Below are positions 24,046 through 35,560 of a DNA stretch of 64,000 bases, piece by piece; the first letter of the stretch is position 1, and each line of letters begins with the position of its first letter. The DNA lies in assembly GCF_000143415.4 (NCBI RefSeq), contig NW_003314304.1, positions 1,038,561-1,102,560 on the forward strand, read 5' to 3'. The DNA is from Selaginella moellendorffii. Taxonomy: Eukaryota > Streptophyta > Lycopodiopsida > Selaginellales > Selaginellaceae. Both the position numbers and the translations under genes were made by a program. A model generated the notes under the pieces. That model was given only the letters and a program-made list of their open reading frames with translations, was not told where the DNA came from and ran no database searches.

Positions 24046-27000
24046 TCACGCCTCCTCTGATTCAGATTCGGATTGTTCACCTTGAAATAAAATACATTAG
24101 AAACTTAGTAAAGGAATATTAATGAATCTCACCTTGAACCCGGGTTATGAATGCTCTTGCTGCATCTCTTGCATGGTCTGGCAAGGTGATGGTGGCACTC
24201 TGCTTCCGCATCCAACCATGCACAACATTATCCACTGATATGCTCATGCTGGGATCCCTTGGATTCAGCACCCATCTCTTTTCTAGGCAATCCTTCGTAT
24301 ATCTGGAACTTGGCTTGAACCACTCCACAGTTACATTGAAGGAGTTAGTTTCCGCGTCCTCCTCTGCATCAGTGATGCAACACCCCACCCATATCATTTG
24401 TTTTTTATTACTGGGTCTGACAAGCACGACCATTCCTTTGCAGACCTGTAATGGATTGAATGCTGAATCCGGCTTCTTGTTCCTCGGCCCACAATAGTGA
24501 TCCTCAACATCGTTATCTGTCACTGCATTTCCAGAGGACACTGTTCCGCTACTATCTGGTGCTCTAGGTTCTGGCCAAAAGGACTCTTCCAATTCTTCAT
24601 ATACAACCGGCCCATTTTGGATAGCAGATATAATCTTCTCCCAGTATTCGAGCAAAGGCTTGCACCTCTTAAAATAGGATTCTCCACCAAACACCAACCC
24701 CCTCTTCCAGAAGGCAATATTCTGTCTAATCCCGGCCACTATACTTTCCTGGTCTTTGAGTCCATCCGGGTGCATCGGCCGTGGGGAACCTTGAGGAATC
24801 ATAGGTTCCCCAGTTATGGGATCTCTCTTGAAGAGTTCAATGCCGTCCACTGGCAGCCACACTGTGTCCCATTCTCTCATCTTGTACCTCATCACTGGAG
24901 CACCGTCACGCATGCTGAAATGAAACTAAAGAGGCTTGGAGTGGCCAATCAGCGTTTTGGATCCGTCCCTGATGTAGCCTCTTACAAACCCCTTAAAGTC
25001 TGGAACCTCTGTCACAAGTGCAGCTTCAACAGTGCCTTTGATGCAATTTTGGAATTCATCGTAGAGTTGTGGGAGGGTGAGGACATTGGATCGCCGGAAG
25101 GACTCTGCCAGGTGACTGAACATGGCATCGACGTCTTCATGAGTGTGCCCAACCATGAGAAAGCCAAGTGTAACCGTTTCAAATATGCCTTTGGCAACAA
25201 GCATCGCCAAGTACGCGAAGACATACATGTTTTTGTTCTCACTGCCAGCATTGTCTGTTTGGAGCAGAAGATGGGGTGGAAGGCCACATCGGCCGCAAGA
25301 ACTTCCTTGAGATTCTGCTTCGTTTGGATGAGGCTGTGCATTCATCGGGCGACCAGCCTCGTCGGAATGGCATGAGGCCTCACGTGATAACCCTACAATC
25401 TGACGGCCAACATATTCACTGGGATGGCATGGGGCCCCACGCAATACTGCAAGCCTTTGCTCCCCCTTCAGCTGAACCCTGTATGGGGTTCGATCGACAA
25501 GGGCCTTATGCAAGGGTTAGCTGTTCAGCTCAGTCTGCACACTTTGCAGAGACCTTAAGTGTTTTGCTAGGGACGCAATCATCATGTTTGCACCCCCGCC
25601 ACCTCATAGAGGTACAAAGAAGTTCCCATAGTTCTGGGCACCATGCCCATGAGCGATTATGCCAAACAGAGACACAGGCAGTTGCATGGATGAAGAGATT
25701 GCCTTGGGGGCAGAATTGAGTCGAGGTAAGCACATCTTTTTCTGGTCCATTTTGTCGTGGATGATGCAGAGGTAAGAGTCAGGTCTCTCCATGGAGAGAA
25801 TCCTGTTATGATAATATGTAGTACTGCAGCTTCTCTACTCGATGTTGTGGTCGAGCTGCCTTCTAACCAACGTCTCTCGCTCTTGAGCACTGCAAGAATT
25901 CTTCGACAAAGCCATTTTGATAGCAGTGCACTCGTCACACTTTGAAAAGCTGGAGTACTTTCCTATACTCACATCCCTGAACATGTTGCTCCACAATCTA
26001 CTAAATCTAGATTGGCTCAGCTTCCTGTAGCCATTACTCTGGAGTTCCCGATTCACATCTTCCAATATGGCCCCCTTGGTATACATAGAAGGGAGAACTC
26101 GTTGGGTGTCTCGTGTTCCATCTTCCAAGAGGCAGGTTTTATGTGGTTGCTGCTCGCTACATGTCTTGACAAACCTCTTGAAGATTGCCTCTCCATATAC
26201 AACATGACCCCTGGTTTTGTGCGTACCGTCGTTCCCATGGATTGCCTGTTGAACCCTTTGTTCCTCGAACTCAGTTTTGATTCTGTAGAATGTGGTTCGA
26301 GGGACTCCATAAATGATTCTCCATGCCTTCATGCAAACCAAACCCCTCTGGAAGACCATGCCCCCCACCTGATGTTCTGAAGCATCAACAGATGACCGTA
26401 ATGCCTCATACACAAAATTGCGAGCTGCCTTCCAGGACAATGTCTTGTATCTTGCTCTCTCCTCTTCAATAGCATCCCAATCAGCATGTTGATAGCACCT
26501 CCTCTTGCAACAAGCAACTGTCGAGACCATTCAAACCTCCATCGCCATTTTCTGCCTTTTCGGTTCGTTGCTCAGATCCCTTTGGCTGCGCTTTAGGAAG
26601 GTGTACTTTCTTTTCCCATGAAGAGATGTTCTGTCATCAGTTGTAGTGGTGTTTGATTGTGAATCCTTCACATTCTCAAACACTAAATGCCTCAATTTCC
26701 ACCGCACAATGCTTCCAATAGTCAAACTGTTTTCTTCTGTGTCAACAACCTCTAAAATCGCAACTCCAATATCATCCCAGCCCAATTCTTGATTAGCAAC
26801 CGCATCTCTTGGATCGACAACTGTGGCTAAGCCCTCAGCTACCACCTCCCCCTCGGGGTTGTTTAGAAACACCTTTGCCTGAATCCATGTAGCACGGTTC
26901 TTAAGATCCACGGAGGGAACATGCGTCGCACTTGCGCTGTCCCCAACATCTGCTTTCTTCTGCAGATTTTTCAAGGCAACAACAACATTTACCCCGACGA

Positions 27001-27187
27001 CCATCTCTCCTCGTTCAATAGCAACCACATTCCCATCGAAGACAGTCTCTACTGATACAGCAGCATTGCCTTCCCCAAGCCTTTGACAGTGTATAACAAA
27101 GTTCCGATCCATAGACACAAGGGTCCCTTTTGCAACTCTCTTCCCACCATTCAAAATGTAAACCTTTTCCCCAACCCTGAAGGCCAT
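24046..27187 (-). pseudogene. Gene A: DUF7869-type protein, candidate transposase, copy 1
   Basis: Exons 27187-26537, 26503-24133 and 24080-24046 give one continuous phase of 3057 bases (1018 codons plus stop). The 33-nt first intron is weakly supported; the 52-nt last intron has good GT-AG ends. The N-terminal part (MAFRVGEKVYILNGGKRVAKG...) resembles the small VA-G-SMD...LG domain of plant En/Spm-type proteins. About residue 405 there is KCDECTAIK, then IIHDKMDQKK, then TDNAGSENKN (about 634) and VGHTHEDVDAMFSHLAE (about 673). The last two are the DUF7869 signature; treating the D/N and HED residues as a DDE-like site is inference. The C-terminal tail is acidic (SESESEEA). In copy 1 the frame is intact except for four nonsense codons (25835-25837, 25604-25606, 25517-25519, 24926-24928), each explained by a C-to-T change relative to copy 2. 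Two palindromes lie within the long exon in open frame. Confidence 0.7.
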
Positions 27188-27330
27188 TCTGAAAGTGCAG
27201 AATAGAAGTTAAGACCATACAAAAAATGATTGGAGAATGGCCTAAATCATAACATACCAAATAGCATGAGGCCACATGCCATTATTCAAACATGCTATTG
27301 ACACCCACGTGAAATTTCGCATTCACAAAA

Positions 27331-27558
27331 TTGGCATGAGCCCTCATGCCATTAGTGGTACCACTAATGGCATGAGGCCTCACGCTATCTTTGGCCCCTG
27401 CTAGCCTGTTGCTATATTCCTTTTGCCTTGTTGCAACTGTATATATTTTTGTATGCGTGACTAGTCACCCATACAAAAATATATACAGTTGCAGCAAGGC
27501 AAAAGGAATATGGCAATAGGCTAGCAGGGGCCAAAGAAGGGATGAGGCCTCATGCCAT
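27331..27558. repeat. Nested hairpin joining three palindromes
   Basis: Palindrome 1 (27331-27352) is followed by TAGTGGTACCACTA, itself a perfect palindrome, then palindrome 2 (27367-27388). Two arms of about 75 bp then face each other around CGTGACTAGTCACC (arms run CTTTGGCCCCTGC... and ...GCAGGGGCCAAAG), and a third palindrome (27541-27558) closes it. Copy 2 has only a single palindrome here (about 49423-49444), so about 190 bp was gained by copy 1 or lost by recombination in copy 2. Confidence 0.8.
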
Positions 27559-27714
27559 CTTGATATACACACAGCTGCAGGCAAGTAAAAACATACATGA
27601 CAATACGCTAGCCATGAAATTGCAAGGGCCCAAGATGGCATGTGGCCTCATGCCATTTCTAAATGTGGTCCTAAACCATTCCATGGTGAACATATCAGGA
27701 AGCACAAGTGCCGA

Positions 27715-27960
27715 ATATCAAGAGGAAGCGGTAGCCACACCAAAGACAGTGCCGCTCACAACACCGCAACTACTCGTAGCGTCGCTTGCAACACTGCAAC
27801 TGCTCGTAGCGCCGCTCGCACAAACTGCCACTCGCATAAACTGCCGCTCGCAATGGCGCTCGCAATGCCGCAACCGCTTGTAGACGCATAAACCACAGCT
27901 CACAACGCCGCTTACACAAGCAGCGCTCACTGCGCTCAACAGAACCAAGAACACGGCGCA
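27715..27960. repeat. Degenerate GCCGCTCGCA repeat
   Basis: Irregular direct repetition of GCCGCTCGCAA / CTCGTAGCG / GCAACCGCTT units. A related CACTCGCGCTCGCAT array sits at 29590-29830 just upstream of gene B. Mirror copies are at 49020-49265 and 47205-47400. ORFs on both strands are by-products. Confidence 0.6.
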
Positions 27961-28680
27961 CAAAAATGATAGACCTAGGAATGAGTTCGAGAATTCAAAA
28001 CTAACACACGCTTGAATGTCACATCAAATCCTCTGACAAACCAGATCTTATGATTCCTCTGACAAATTTCAAACTGAGTAGCTTCTAGACTTTGCTGTCG
28101 GAGGTTGAACTTTGTCACATCATGTCCTTGCCTCGATCCAGCTGTGCCATGTCAGTGATTCGAACTTTGCCATGCCGTGTCAGTGATCCGCACCAAGATT
28201 ATTCGCCGTGTAAAGGAATAATTATGCTGTGTGTGTACGTCCATTTATGGCAATATAAGGCCACACGCCATTCAAAGAATAATGCTAGTTGAGCATTTTT
28301 TGGTGCATTTTTGGGTTCAAAATTGCATGAGCCCACACGCTATAAAGTTTACCTGTACCAAAAATAGAAACAGCTTTATTTACTTGGGAATTTAAGTGGT
28401 TGAGGCATTTTTAAACTTACAAACACATGCCCTACTTACATTCCTTTGGTTGCTTAAAATTCAAAAATATTATAAACATTTCTTTTTGCATTTTCAATGT
28501 TTTCAATTATGGTTTTTGATTTTCGCAGGACCAGCCTAGTAATCTATTTGCATCCCGTCATGTTTATAGCTAGCTTTCGTTTGTCCCCTTCGCTAGCCTG
28601 AGATACATCTGCTCGGCATCTGCCTCTTACAGCATTTGCCCAGAAAGGGCATATTTCTTCACGCAGCATTTGCCACATGT

Positions 28681-28706
28681 TTAGGGTTTAAGGTTTAGGG
28701 TTTAGC
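28681..28706. repeat. Telomere-like TTTAGGG cluster
   Basis: TTTAGGGTTTAAGG then TTTAGGGTTTAG: about three plant telomere-type units (telo-box-like AAACCCTAA on the other strand). The mirror copy at 48285-48307 reads AACCCTAAACCCTAAAC. It is too short to be a telomere, and its position between divergent genes suggests a promoter element. Confidence 0.7.
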
Positions 28707-29957
28707 AATTCAGTAGCTTGATAAACATGCAAATACAGAACTTGATACAAAATCCTTTGATATGTCACAATGCCCCTAGGACCATAAACACATTTCAATA
28801 AAGAGGGTCCTTTCATTTCATAACTCCTTACGTAGATCTTGGTGAAACCAGAGTTAGTGAAGTTAGTTTCTTGTGATCCCACATCTGATTGTGATGTCCC
28901 TTTGCAGTGTTGATGGAAAGGTCAATGCACACCAAACTGTAGAATCTTGGAGCAAAATAACGGTCGGATCTATGGCAAATGCCCCTGAAACATTGTAAGG
29001 CTCGTGTGGTCTCATGTGGTGTCCGATCGAGATGCTTCTTTGCAGGGTCATCAAGAAGGACATTGTATACCATTCTGTAAAATATAGTTGCGATCTAACG
29101 GTTGGATCTCCAGAAAACTCAAAACAATCTCGCGTGTGTCAGAATATTCTAGGAATATACTCCTATGTGCCCCTGAAAATGGCATGCGGCCCCACGCCAT
29201 TCAAGAGATAACACCAGATGACACCGAGCATTTTTTGGTGCATTTTTTGGGATCAAAATTGCATGAGCCTACACGCTTGAACGTCACATCAAATCCTCTG
29301 ACAATTTATTTAGCTAAACATCTGGCATTTTTGGAAATACAAGATGCTTTGGAATATCCAATCATGCATGGTATAAATATAGCGAGGGTATTAAATGATA
29401 TCCCAATCATGATCTTTCTTTTGGATTTCGGGTGCATGCAGTCCGAAGAATGATAACGTTGTGGATTTCTTTTGGATTTCACGCATGCGCGCGGCAATCC
29501 AGAAATTAATGGTGGCACCCAAGTCCGAGGAATGATGACGTGGCGGGATTACCAACCGTCGTGACATTTTGCGCGTGTGAGGTTAGGTTTTGCATTTTGC
29601 TTCGTACTTGCGCTCGCACACTCGCGCTCGCATCGCGCTCCCACTCGCGATCACGCTCACATTCGCGCTCATCTACCTTCTCTACAGGTTTCTTGTGTGC
29701 ATCGGCGTCCACTCGCACTTGCATCACACTCGCGCTCGTGTGCATCGGCGTCCACTTCAAGACACACCCAGTTTGTAACTTCGCCGCCAACTCCACCGCC
29801 CACTCCGCCACCCACACGCAGCCCACTTGGCGTCCCGGGAGATTTCAGCGCCACTCTCCAACTGTAAGTGGCAGAGTAGCCTTGCTGCTACAATCCGCTG
29901 CACACACAGTGCACATTCGCCAGCGAGTCCGGTTGTCACGCCTCCATTTGGCTTCAA

Positions 29958-32900
29958 ATGGTAAGTCTTTTACGCCAAGTAGAAAATGGCATAAGGCCAC
30001 ATGCCATTCAGTAGCAACATTGGCATGCACCGATTGGGCTCTCGAGTGCAGTCCGGTTACAGATGGTGTGTAGCCTCATGCCATCTTAGGATGCAGCCTC
30101 AAGACATCTGATGCAGTGGTGAATGGCGTGTGGCCTCATGTTATTTCCAGCTGCTAGCTTTTCATCTGTCAGCTCTAATTGTTGTGCATTTCTGAACAGG
30201 CAAGGAATTGCGTTCTTCTTCCAGCCACTGTCAATGTGGATGCAGAGAAGGGGGAGGAGCTCACCAGTTGGACTTTCGGGATGGAAGGCGAGGATCTGAG
30301 GCTGTACAACACAGATAGTGGGAGAAAAGAATGCATGGGGATCCTCATCCAAGTGACAGACACTCCATGCAGTTCCATGCAAGAATATGGACTGGCACTT
30401 GTGGTAGAGACAGCGTCTGCCTTCAAGATCCACCTTGCACATCCTAGCGGCTTCCCGGAGGGGGGCAGCGGCTATGAGGAATTCCTAGAGGGAGCTAGGG
30501 AGAGGTTGTCCAGGAGGCCCACAATTTCAAAGACGCTGCGGGTCTATGAAGATCACATGGAATCCACGGACCTCACCTACGGCGATGTTCAAAAACTATA
30601 TTCCAACATTGAGCCGTTGAGAGTGCCTCCAGTTCGCGAAGCAAAGGGGAAGGGGGTCGATCTGGAAACTACCCCGAAGCAGAAAAGGGTGGTCAAGCTC
30701 AAGCCGACATCCGACTCTCCTCCAAAACAGAAGCTACTCGGTGATGCCATTGCCTCGGGTTCAAACACTACAGCCACCAAAAAGAAGAGCCGGAAAGAGC
30801 AGAAAGAGCAAGAAGAGGCAGCAAAAATCGTCGCAGATAATAGTACTTGTTACTATTCCAACAAAGTATATACAATCGACGTGAGCCGTATCGACATCCA
30901 AAGCAAATACAACCACAGGCTAGTATCTGATGAGTGGGTGGAGAAACTGAAGCAGAAGATGTTGGCAAATCCAGTAACACCCGACATCGCAGACGTGATC
31001 TCCTACCACCGAACAATGAAGGGCGAGACGAGGTTTCTAGACTTGATCAATAGGAAGGTGTTGGACGATCAGAACATCCGGTTCTATGCCGTCTCCGGGC
31101 AGCATTCTAGCTTGGCGATGCAAGAGATAGTTGTGGATATTATGGTGGGCGAGGAGGTGAAGAAAGTCTTCAAGACAAGAGTTGTCCGCCTGATAAAAGG
31201 CAACTCGCCCCTCCGATCTATCATATACATCTCCCACGCGCAGAATGTCAAGCAAGAAACGTGCTACAAATCGGGTCTGCATGAGACATTGGCACGAACA
31301 CGGAAGCTCTAGGTTCAACTGAAGAAGCCACAAAAACCAGGACAAGGACGTGCACTAGCAACTAGCGCCTGGCAGGTAAGCCTCGTTGCATGTGGCATAG
31401 CATGTGGCCTCACGCCATTTCCATTGTAGGAATTCTCGAGTCTTCTCTCGAAAACACTGGGTCAATGACACACTCAGCATCCATAATATTCTACTCGCGA
31501 CAAAAGTTGTTTTTGACAAATGGGTAGATGTGCTGAGGAGGTACCATGACGGGGAGTTACTAAACTCAATGGGTGTGGAGGACGGCCGGAAGCCCAATGA
31601 TTTGAAGCTCAACACCTTGCGTTTCTCGCGGTCTCTAGACGACGACGACCTTCTGACAGTTGCTAATGCTCTTCTACGTGGTGAGGTAGTCTTCAACAAG
31701 ACCAAAATGACTCCCGGCCATATTGTGACATACGAGGACTTGTGCACGACTCTGAGAGCTCGTGCGCTATTGAAGGATTGGATCTTCGAGCAAGTGGCCG
31801 TGGAGAGGGTGAGCATCGACACCACACAAGAGATGATGGAAGCGCTGGATTTGTCAAATGAAGACATCGACGAGTACGTGAAGGGGGCCCCCAAGTTCAT
31901 CGATCTGCTGCGGGATGCCACGAAAAGTAAAGCTGAGAAGTTGGATCAGTATCCAAATTTCATTAAGAGTGATGTCGACCGCCGGCTTCAGAAACAGCTC
32001 GACCCCACAGCAGAGGCCTATCGAGAACCTTACCGGGTATACTTGAATTCGGATGAGGATCAAAGGTGGAGGAGCATCGTTTCCCGCGGAGATGAGCAGG
32101 TCAAGAACATCTTTTGTGTGATAGACTTCACAAACGAGGAGATCACTCATGCAGACGAAGTCAGCTCCATCATTGACTTAATGGTGGGACTTGCGGAGGT
32201 GGAATCTTTAGTCCACTATATGATCTACGACTCCGAATCCTATCACAAGTTCTGGAAGGCCTTGAACGAGGTGAAGGCTCGGTTGAAAGGCAAGGAGATG
32301 TGGGAGATCCATGGGATAATGGCTAAGAAGAAGATACCGACGAATGTCCGCATCTTCACACTCGCCCTTGTTATTGGTCCTGCAGTAGAGTGGGACTGGA
32401 GTGACTTCCCAGCTTCGTTCGACAAGGCCGATCGAATTGATCTGAGGGAGGTCAATTTACCCGTGCCTGAGGAACTGAAGACGGCTATGGAGCTTTCGAA
32501 TCCAAAGAAAGCTCCAGGTGCAGCATGGGAAATGCTCAGCTGGGTCTTCAACACAATAGCGGGTGGGTCACCTGCTTCCGACTCCAAGGGCAAATGCGTT
32601 GTCGAGTACAACTGTGGCGGACTATTCTTTCAAGCCGCACTACTCAAGGGTGTCCCGTGTGTTGCGGTGACAAACTCCATTGAAGAGGTGACTTCAATGG
32701 AGCATATAATTACAATTGCCAAAGAAAAACAGTATCTTCTCTGCGAACCTAGTGAGTACGCACTTTAAGTTTAAATGTTATCTCACAAGCTCTGTATGCA
32801 GGAGCGTGGCCACCCCCAGATGCTGAAACGGCGTTAACAGCTACTGTTGAAGATACCCATGTTGGGCCGAGCTCACAACCTGCACAAGGTAAGGTCACGT

Positions 32901-35560
32901 GAGGCCTCACGCCATTTTGATTATAGATCATTGTGAATATTCAGACACGAGGACTGAAAAGCGCACAGGTGGCATGTCGAAGAAGGACAAACAGACAAGC
33001 AATAGGAAAAAAGGAGGTACAAATTATATTTGCAATGGCGTGTGGTCTCATGCCATTCCTTGCAGGAGACACTTCTTCAAAGGCAAAACAGACAAGCACC
33101 AGCCAAGCTCAAACTAACAGTGGTCATAAAAAGTGAAAGCACGTTGGACAGTCGTCGGGATCAGAGGCGTTTGATTCGAAAAGGAAGAAGGGCAACGAAA
33201 AGATGATAGGTAATGCCTCGCGGTTATGGCGTGTGTGCTCATGCCATTCATTGCAAATCAAGGGCTGAGTGAAAGCAGGCAGTCACCACCTCCTGACTCA
33301 GATTCCTATGGCGGACTCCCCTTCCCCAATCTCAATGGAGAGGTACAATGGATGAGGGATGCTTTTCAAGTCAGGGCCACGTTTTTCTCATCTCGTCGTC
33401 TTCGAAGGGTGCAAGAACGTGCAGAAACCATGTTAAGACAGTCGGGTGAGGATACGGTCCTAGGTCACGCACTAAAACAGGCTATGGATGTCTTGTATTT
33501 TGAGATGGAGACTCAGCCAGATGATTTTCCCAAGATGGTCCTGGAAGAACAAGCCATCCAGCTTGAGCAGCCTATGGAAGAAATGCAGGAGGGGGATGAG
33601 GAGCCAGAGAAAGATAATGAGCAGGAAGAGTAGAAGGACGAAGAGGAGGACGAAGAAGAGGAGGACGAAGAGGATTTGGATGGTCCTCACAATGGTGACG
33701 ATCACAATAACGACGACGACGATGATGACGACGATGGCTAGCCTGAGGTGGCCAAAGAGTAGCGGAGGAAGGTCATACAAGACAAACCATCAGGTAAATA
33801 ATAGAACATCCATTCCTAACCTTTTACCATTTCTAACATTGTCCATGTAGGTCGCAGAGCAAATGGTAAGTAGAGATTATTCAGTTGAATTTACAAACTC
33901 TAGCCTCTAGTGTCGAGGAAGGATAGTGCCAAGCAAGGGTCGAAACGTATGTCCAATCCTTCAGAATCAGCAGTGCGCCCAAGTGATATCGGTCCTAGTT
34001 CCTCAATAGCAGTTGATGGTAAATACAGTATAGTCGATTCAATGTGCTAATGAGTTTGTTTTTAGTAGCACGGGAGGATACCATCTCAATCGAAGGGAGA
34101 TATTTGGACATGCATATGGATCCGCCAGTGGACTCTACTTGCCTGCAAGAGTCATCAGAGCTGGTGGAGGCTATTATCCATATCAACGCCAAGCAAGCTG
34201 ACCATGCTCCACTTGATGCTGCCCATACCACTGAGTCAATCTTGTCCACGTATCCAACTGACGGTGACCAGGCACCATTGGACCCGCATGAGGCCGCCCC
34301 AACCGCCGAGCCGGTCATATCCTCATTTCCAACGGACTCAATGTGTGCCCAATCGTCTGACTACGCGCCGTTGGAACCTCCCTACACCGCCCCTGCTGCC
34401 TGTTCGGTCATGTCCACTTTGCCAACGGAGGCACCAGCTAAAATGGCGTGTGATCACACGCCATCGGAACCACCCCATGCCACTGTTGAGCCAGTTGTAC
34501 CAGAGTCTACAGCTGAAATGGCATGTGCCCACACGCCATCGGATGCGATTGACCCCACATTGCAGAGGAGAGTATTTCCGCCCTTCACGTTTCCTCGACC
34601 AAAACCCTCTCAACGACCATCGGGAGCACCATTCGCTAATATTGTAGATGGTAAAATTGACTTGTACCATTTTTTATGCTGACGCATTTCATTTCAGAGT
34701 CACGGCGAAGGTACTGTATCGTTTTTGATCTGAACGGTGTCCTTTTCTCCCATGAGCGTGGCTCATCCTCGAATGTCACTGCACCCTCCAAAGCCTGCGG
34801 TCGCAAGTTGGTCAAAAGAGACAGATTCACATTAATCACACGAGAGAAATTGCGGGATCTAATAATGACCATGCGACACTTAAAACAGAGGGCCGGGTTC
34901 AATTTGCAATTGGGAGTTTGGACATCCATGATGCGCCACAATGCATTAACGTTGCTACAGATGATGCACGATCAGACGCAAGTAATATTACCATTTGACT
35001 TTCTCCTAACGCAGGAGGATTGCTTGACTATGGTTCATGTGAGGGGTAGCAAGCCCATCTTTGTCAAGCCAGAGGCTGTAGTGATGAACCGGACTGCTAG
35101 GTCAAGTGAAATCCTCATCATCGATGACTCGCCGATTAAAACTGCAGCGAACACGCACACATATGCAGTGCACCCCATCTCTTGTAGTATGGAAACTAGG
35201 GAGAAGAAACCATATGTTCTGGGGGACCTTGCAAAACGGCTTGGAGCGATGGTGATAGAGAACCGGCCAGTCCAGGAGGTGGCTACAGAAATCAACCAAA
35301 TGGCAGATGGAACGGTATATCAGAAGCCATTTGATCGGATAGACACCAGTCATCATTTATGGCATGTATATTGTCTAGCCAAGCACTATCCGCATCTCCA
35401 TAATCTGCTCAACCGGATGGGTTCTTCGACCATTGAACATGAGTGTGGACGTATTAGAGAAGAGATGGCATTACTATTGAGTTTAAATCCTGATAGTGTG
35501 GAGAGTGATGAAATTCCAAGATTATTGTATAGGCGTTGGAGGCAAAAAATAATAGTCTGA
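29958..35560 (+). pseudogene. Gene B: ParB-like / methyltransferase-like / HAD (FCP1-type) protein, copy 1
   Basis: Exons: 29958-29960 (ATG only), 30200-31375, 31430-32751, 32802-32888, 32927-33016, 33066-33209, 33257-33793, 33851-33865, 33911-34018, 34066-34650, 34698-35560. All introns have GT-AG ends apart from one damaged acceptor. The joined length is 4930 bases, 2 short of 1644 codons, matching a 2-base deletion near 31463 seen against copy 2. Domains: ParB-like fold at about residues 222-330 (YTIDVSRIDI...HRLVSDEWVEKLKQKM...IRFYAVSGQHSSLAMQE); a methyltransferase-like region at about 640-830 with a motif-I-like KCVVEYNCGGLFFQAALLKG lacking the catalytic consensus; KKGNEK/KKxRKH basic signals; an acidic tract at about 1060-1115; Pro-rich PTDGDQAPLD-type repeats; and from about 1357 a HAD domain with VFDLNGVL, VWTSMM and IIDDSP motifs as in FCP1/NIF phosphatases (the usual second Asp of DxD is Asn). 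Broken by stops at 31310, 33134, 33631, 33739 and 33760 and by acceptor AG-to-AA at 33255. Confidence 0.7.
29961..30199 (+). other. Gene B first intron with three palindromes
   Basis: Donor ATG|GTAAGTC and acceptor CTGAACAG|GCAAGG, 239 nt. Splicing joins the bare start codon to GCA AGG AAT (M-ARNCVLL). Palindromes sit at 29986, 30063 and 30123. Copy 2 has the same intron at 46793-47031, also 239 nt, with the splice sites intact. Confidence 0.65.

Larger units (their letters stand above)
27188..29957. promoter_or_regulatory. Divergent intergenic region between genes A and B, copy 1
   Basis: No long ORF on either strand. The region holds at least eight palindromes, a nested 0.2-kb hairpin, GCTCGC-type degenerate repeats (27715-27960 and 29590-29830) and a TTTAGGG cluster. 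A block of about 55 bp recurs at 28287-28341 and 29226-29276 (GAGCATTTTTTGGTGCATTT and the following palindrome half). A second block contains ACGGTCGGATC / ACGGTTGGATC (28963 and 29099). It presumably carries both promoters; no TATA box stands out. Confidence 0.5.

Noticed and set aside
28681-28706. True telomere or chromosome end
   Set aside because: Only about three units occur, embedded in unique element sequence and mirrored in copy 2.
29540-30073. Arg/Ser/His-rich ORFs upstream of gene B
   Set aside because: They translate the GCTCGC-type degenerate repeat, occur on both strands, and overlap the better supported start codon and first intron of gene B.
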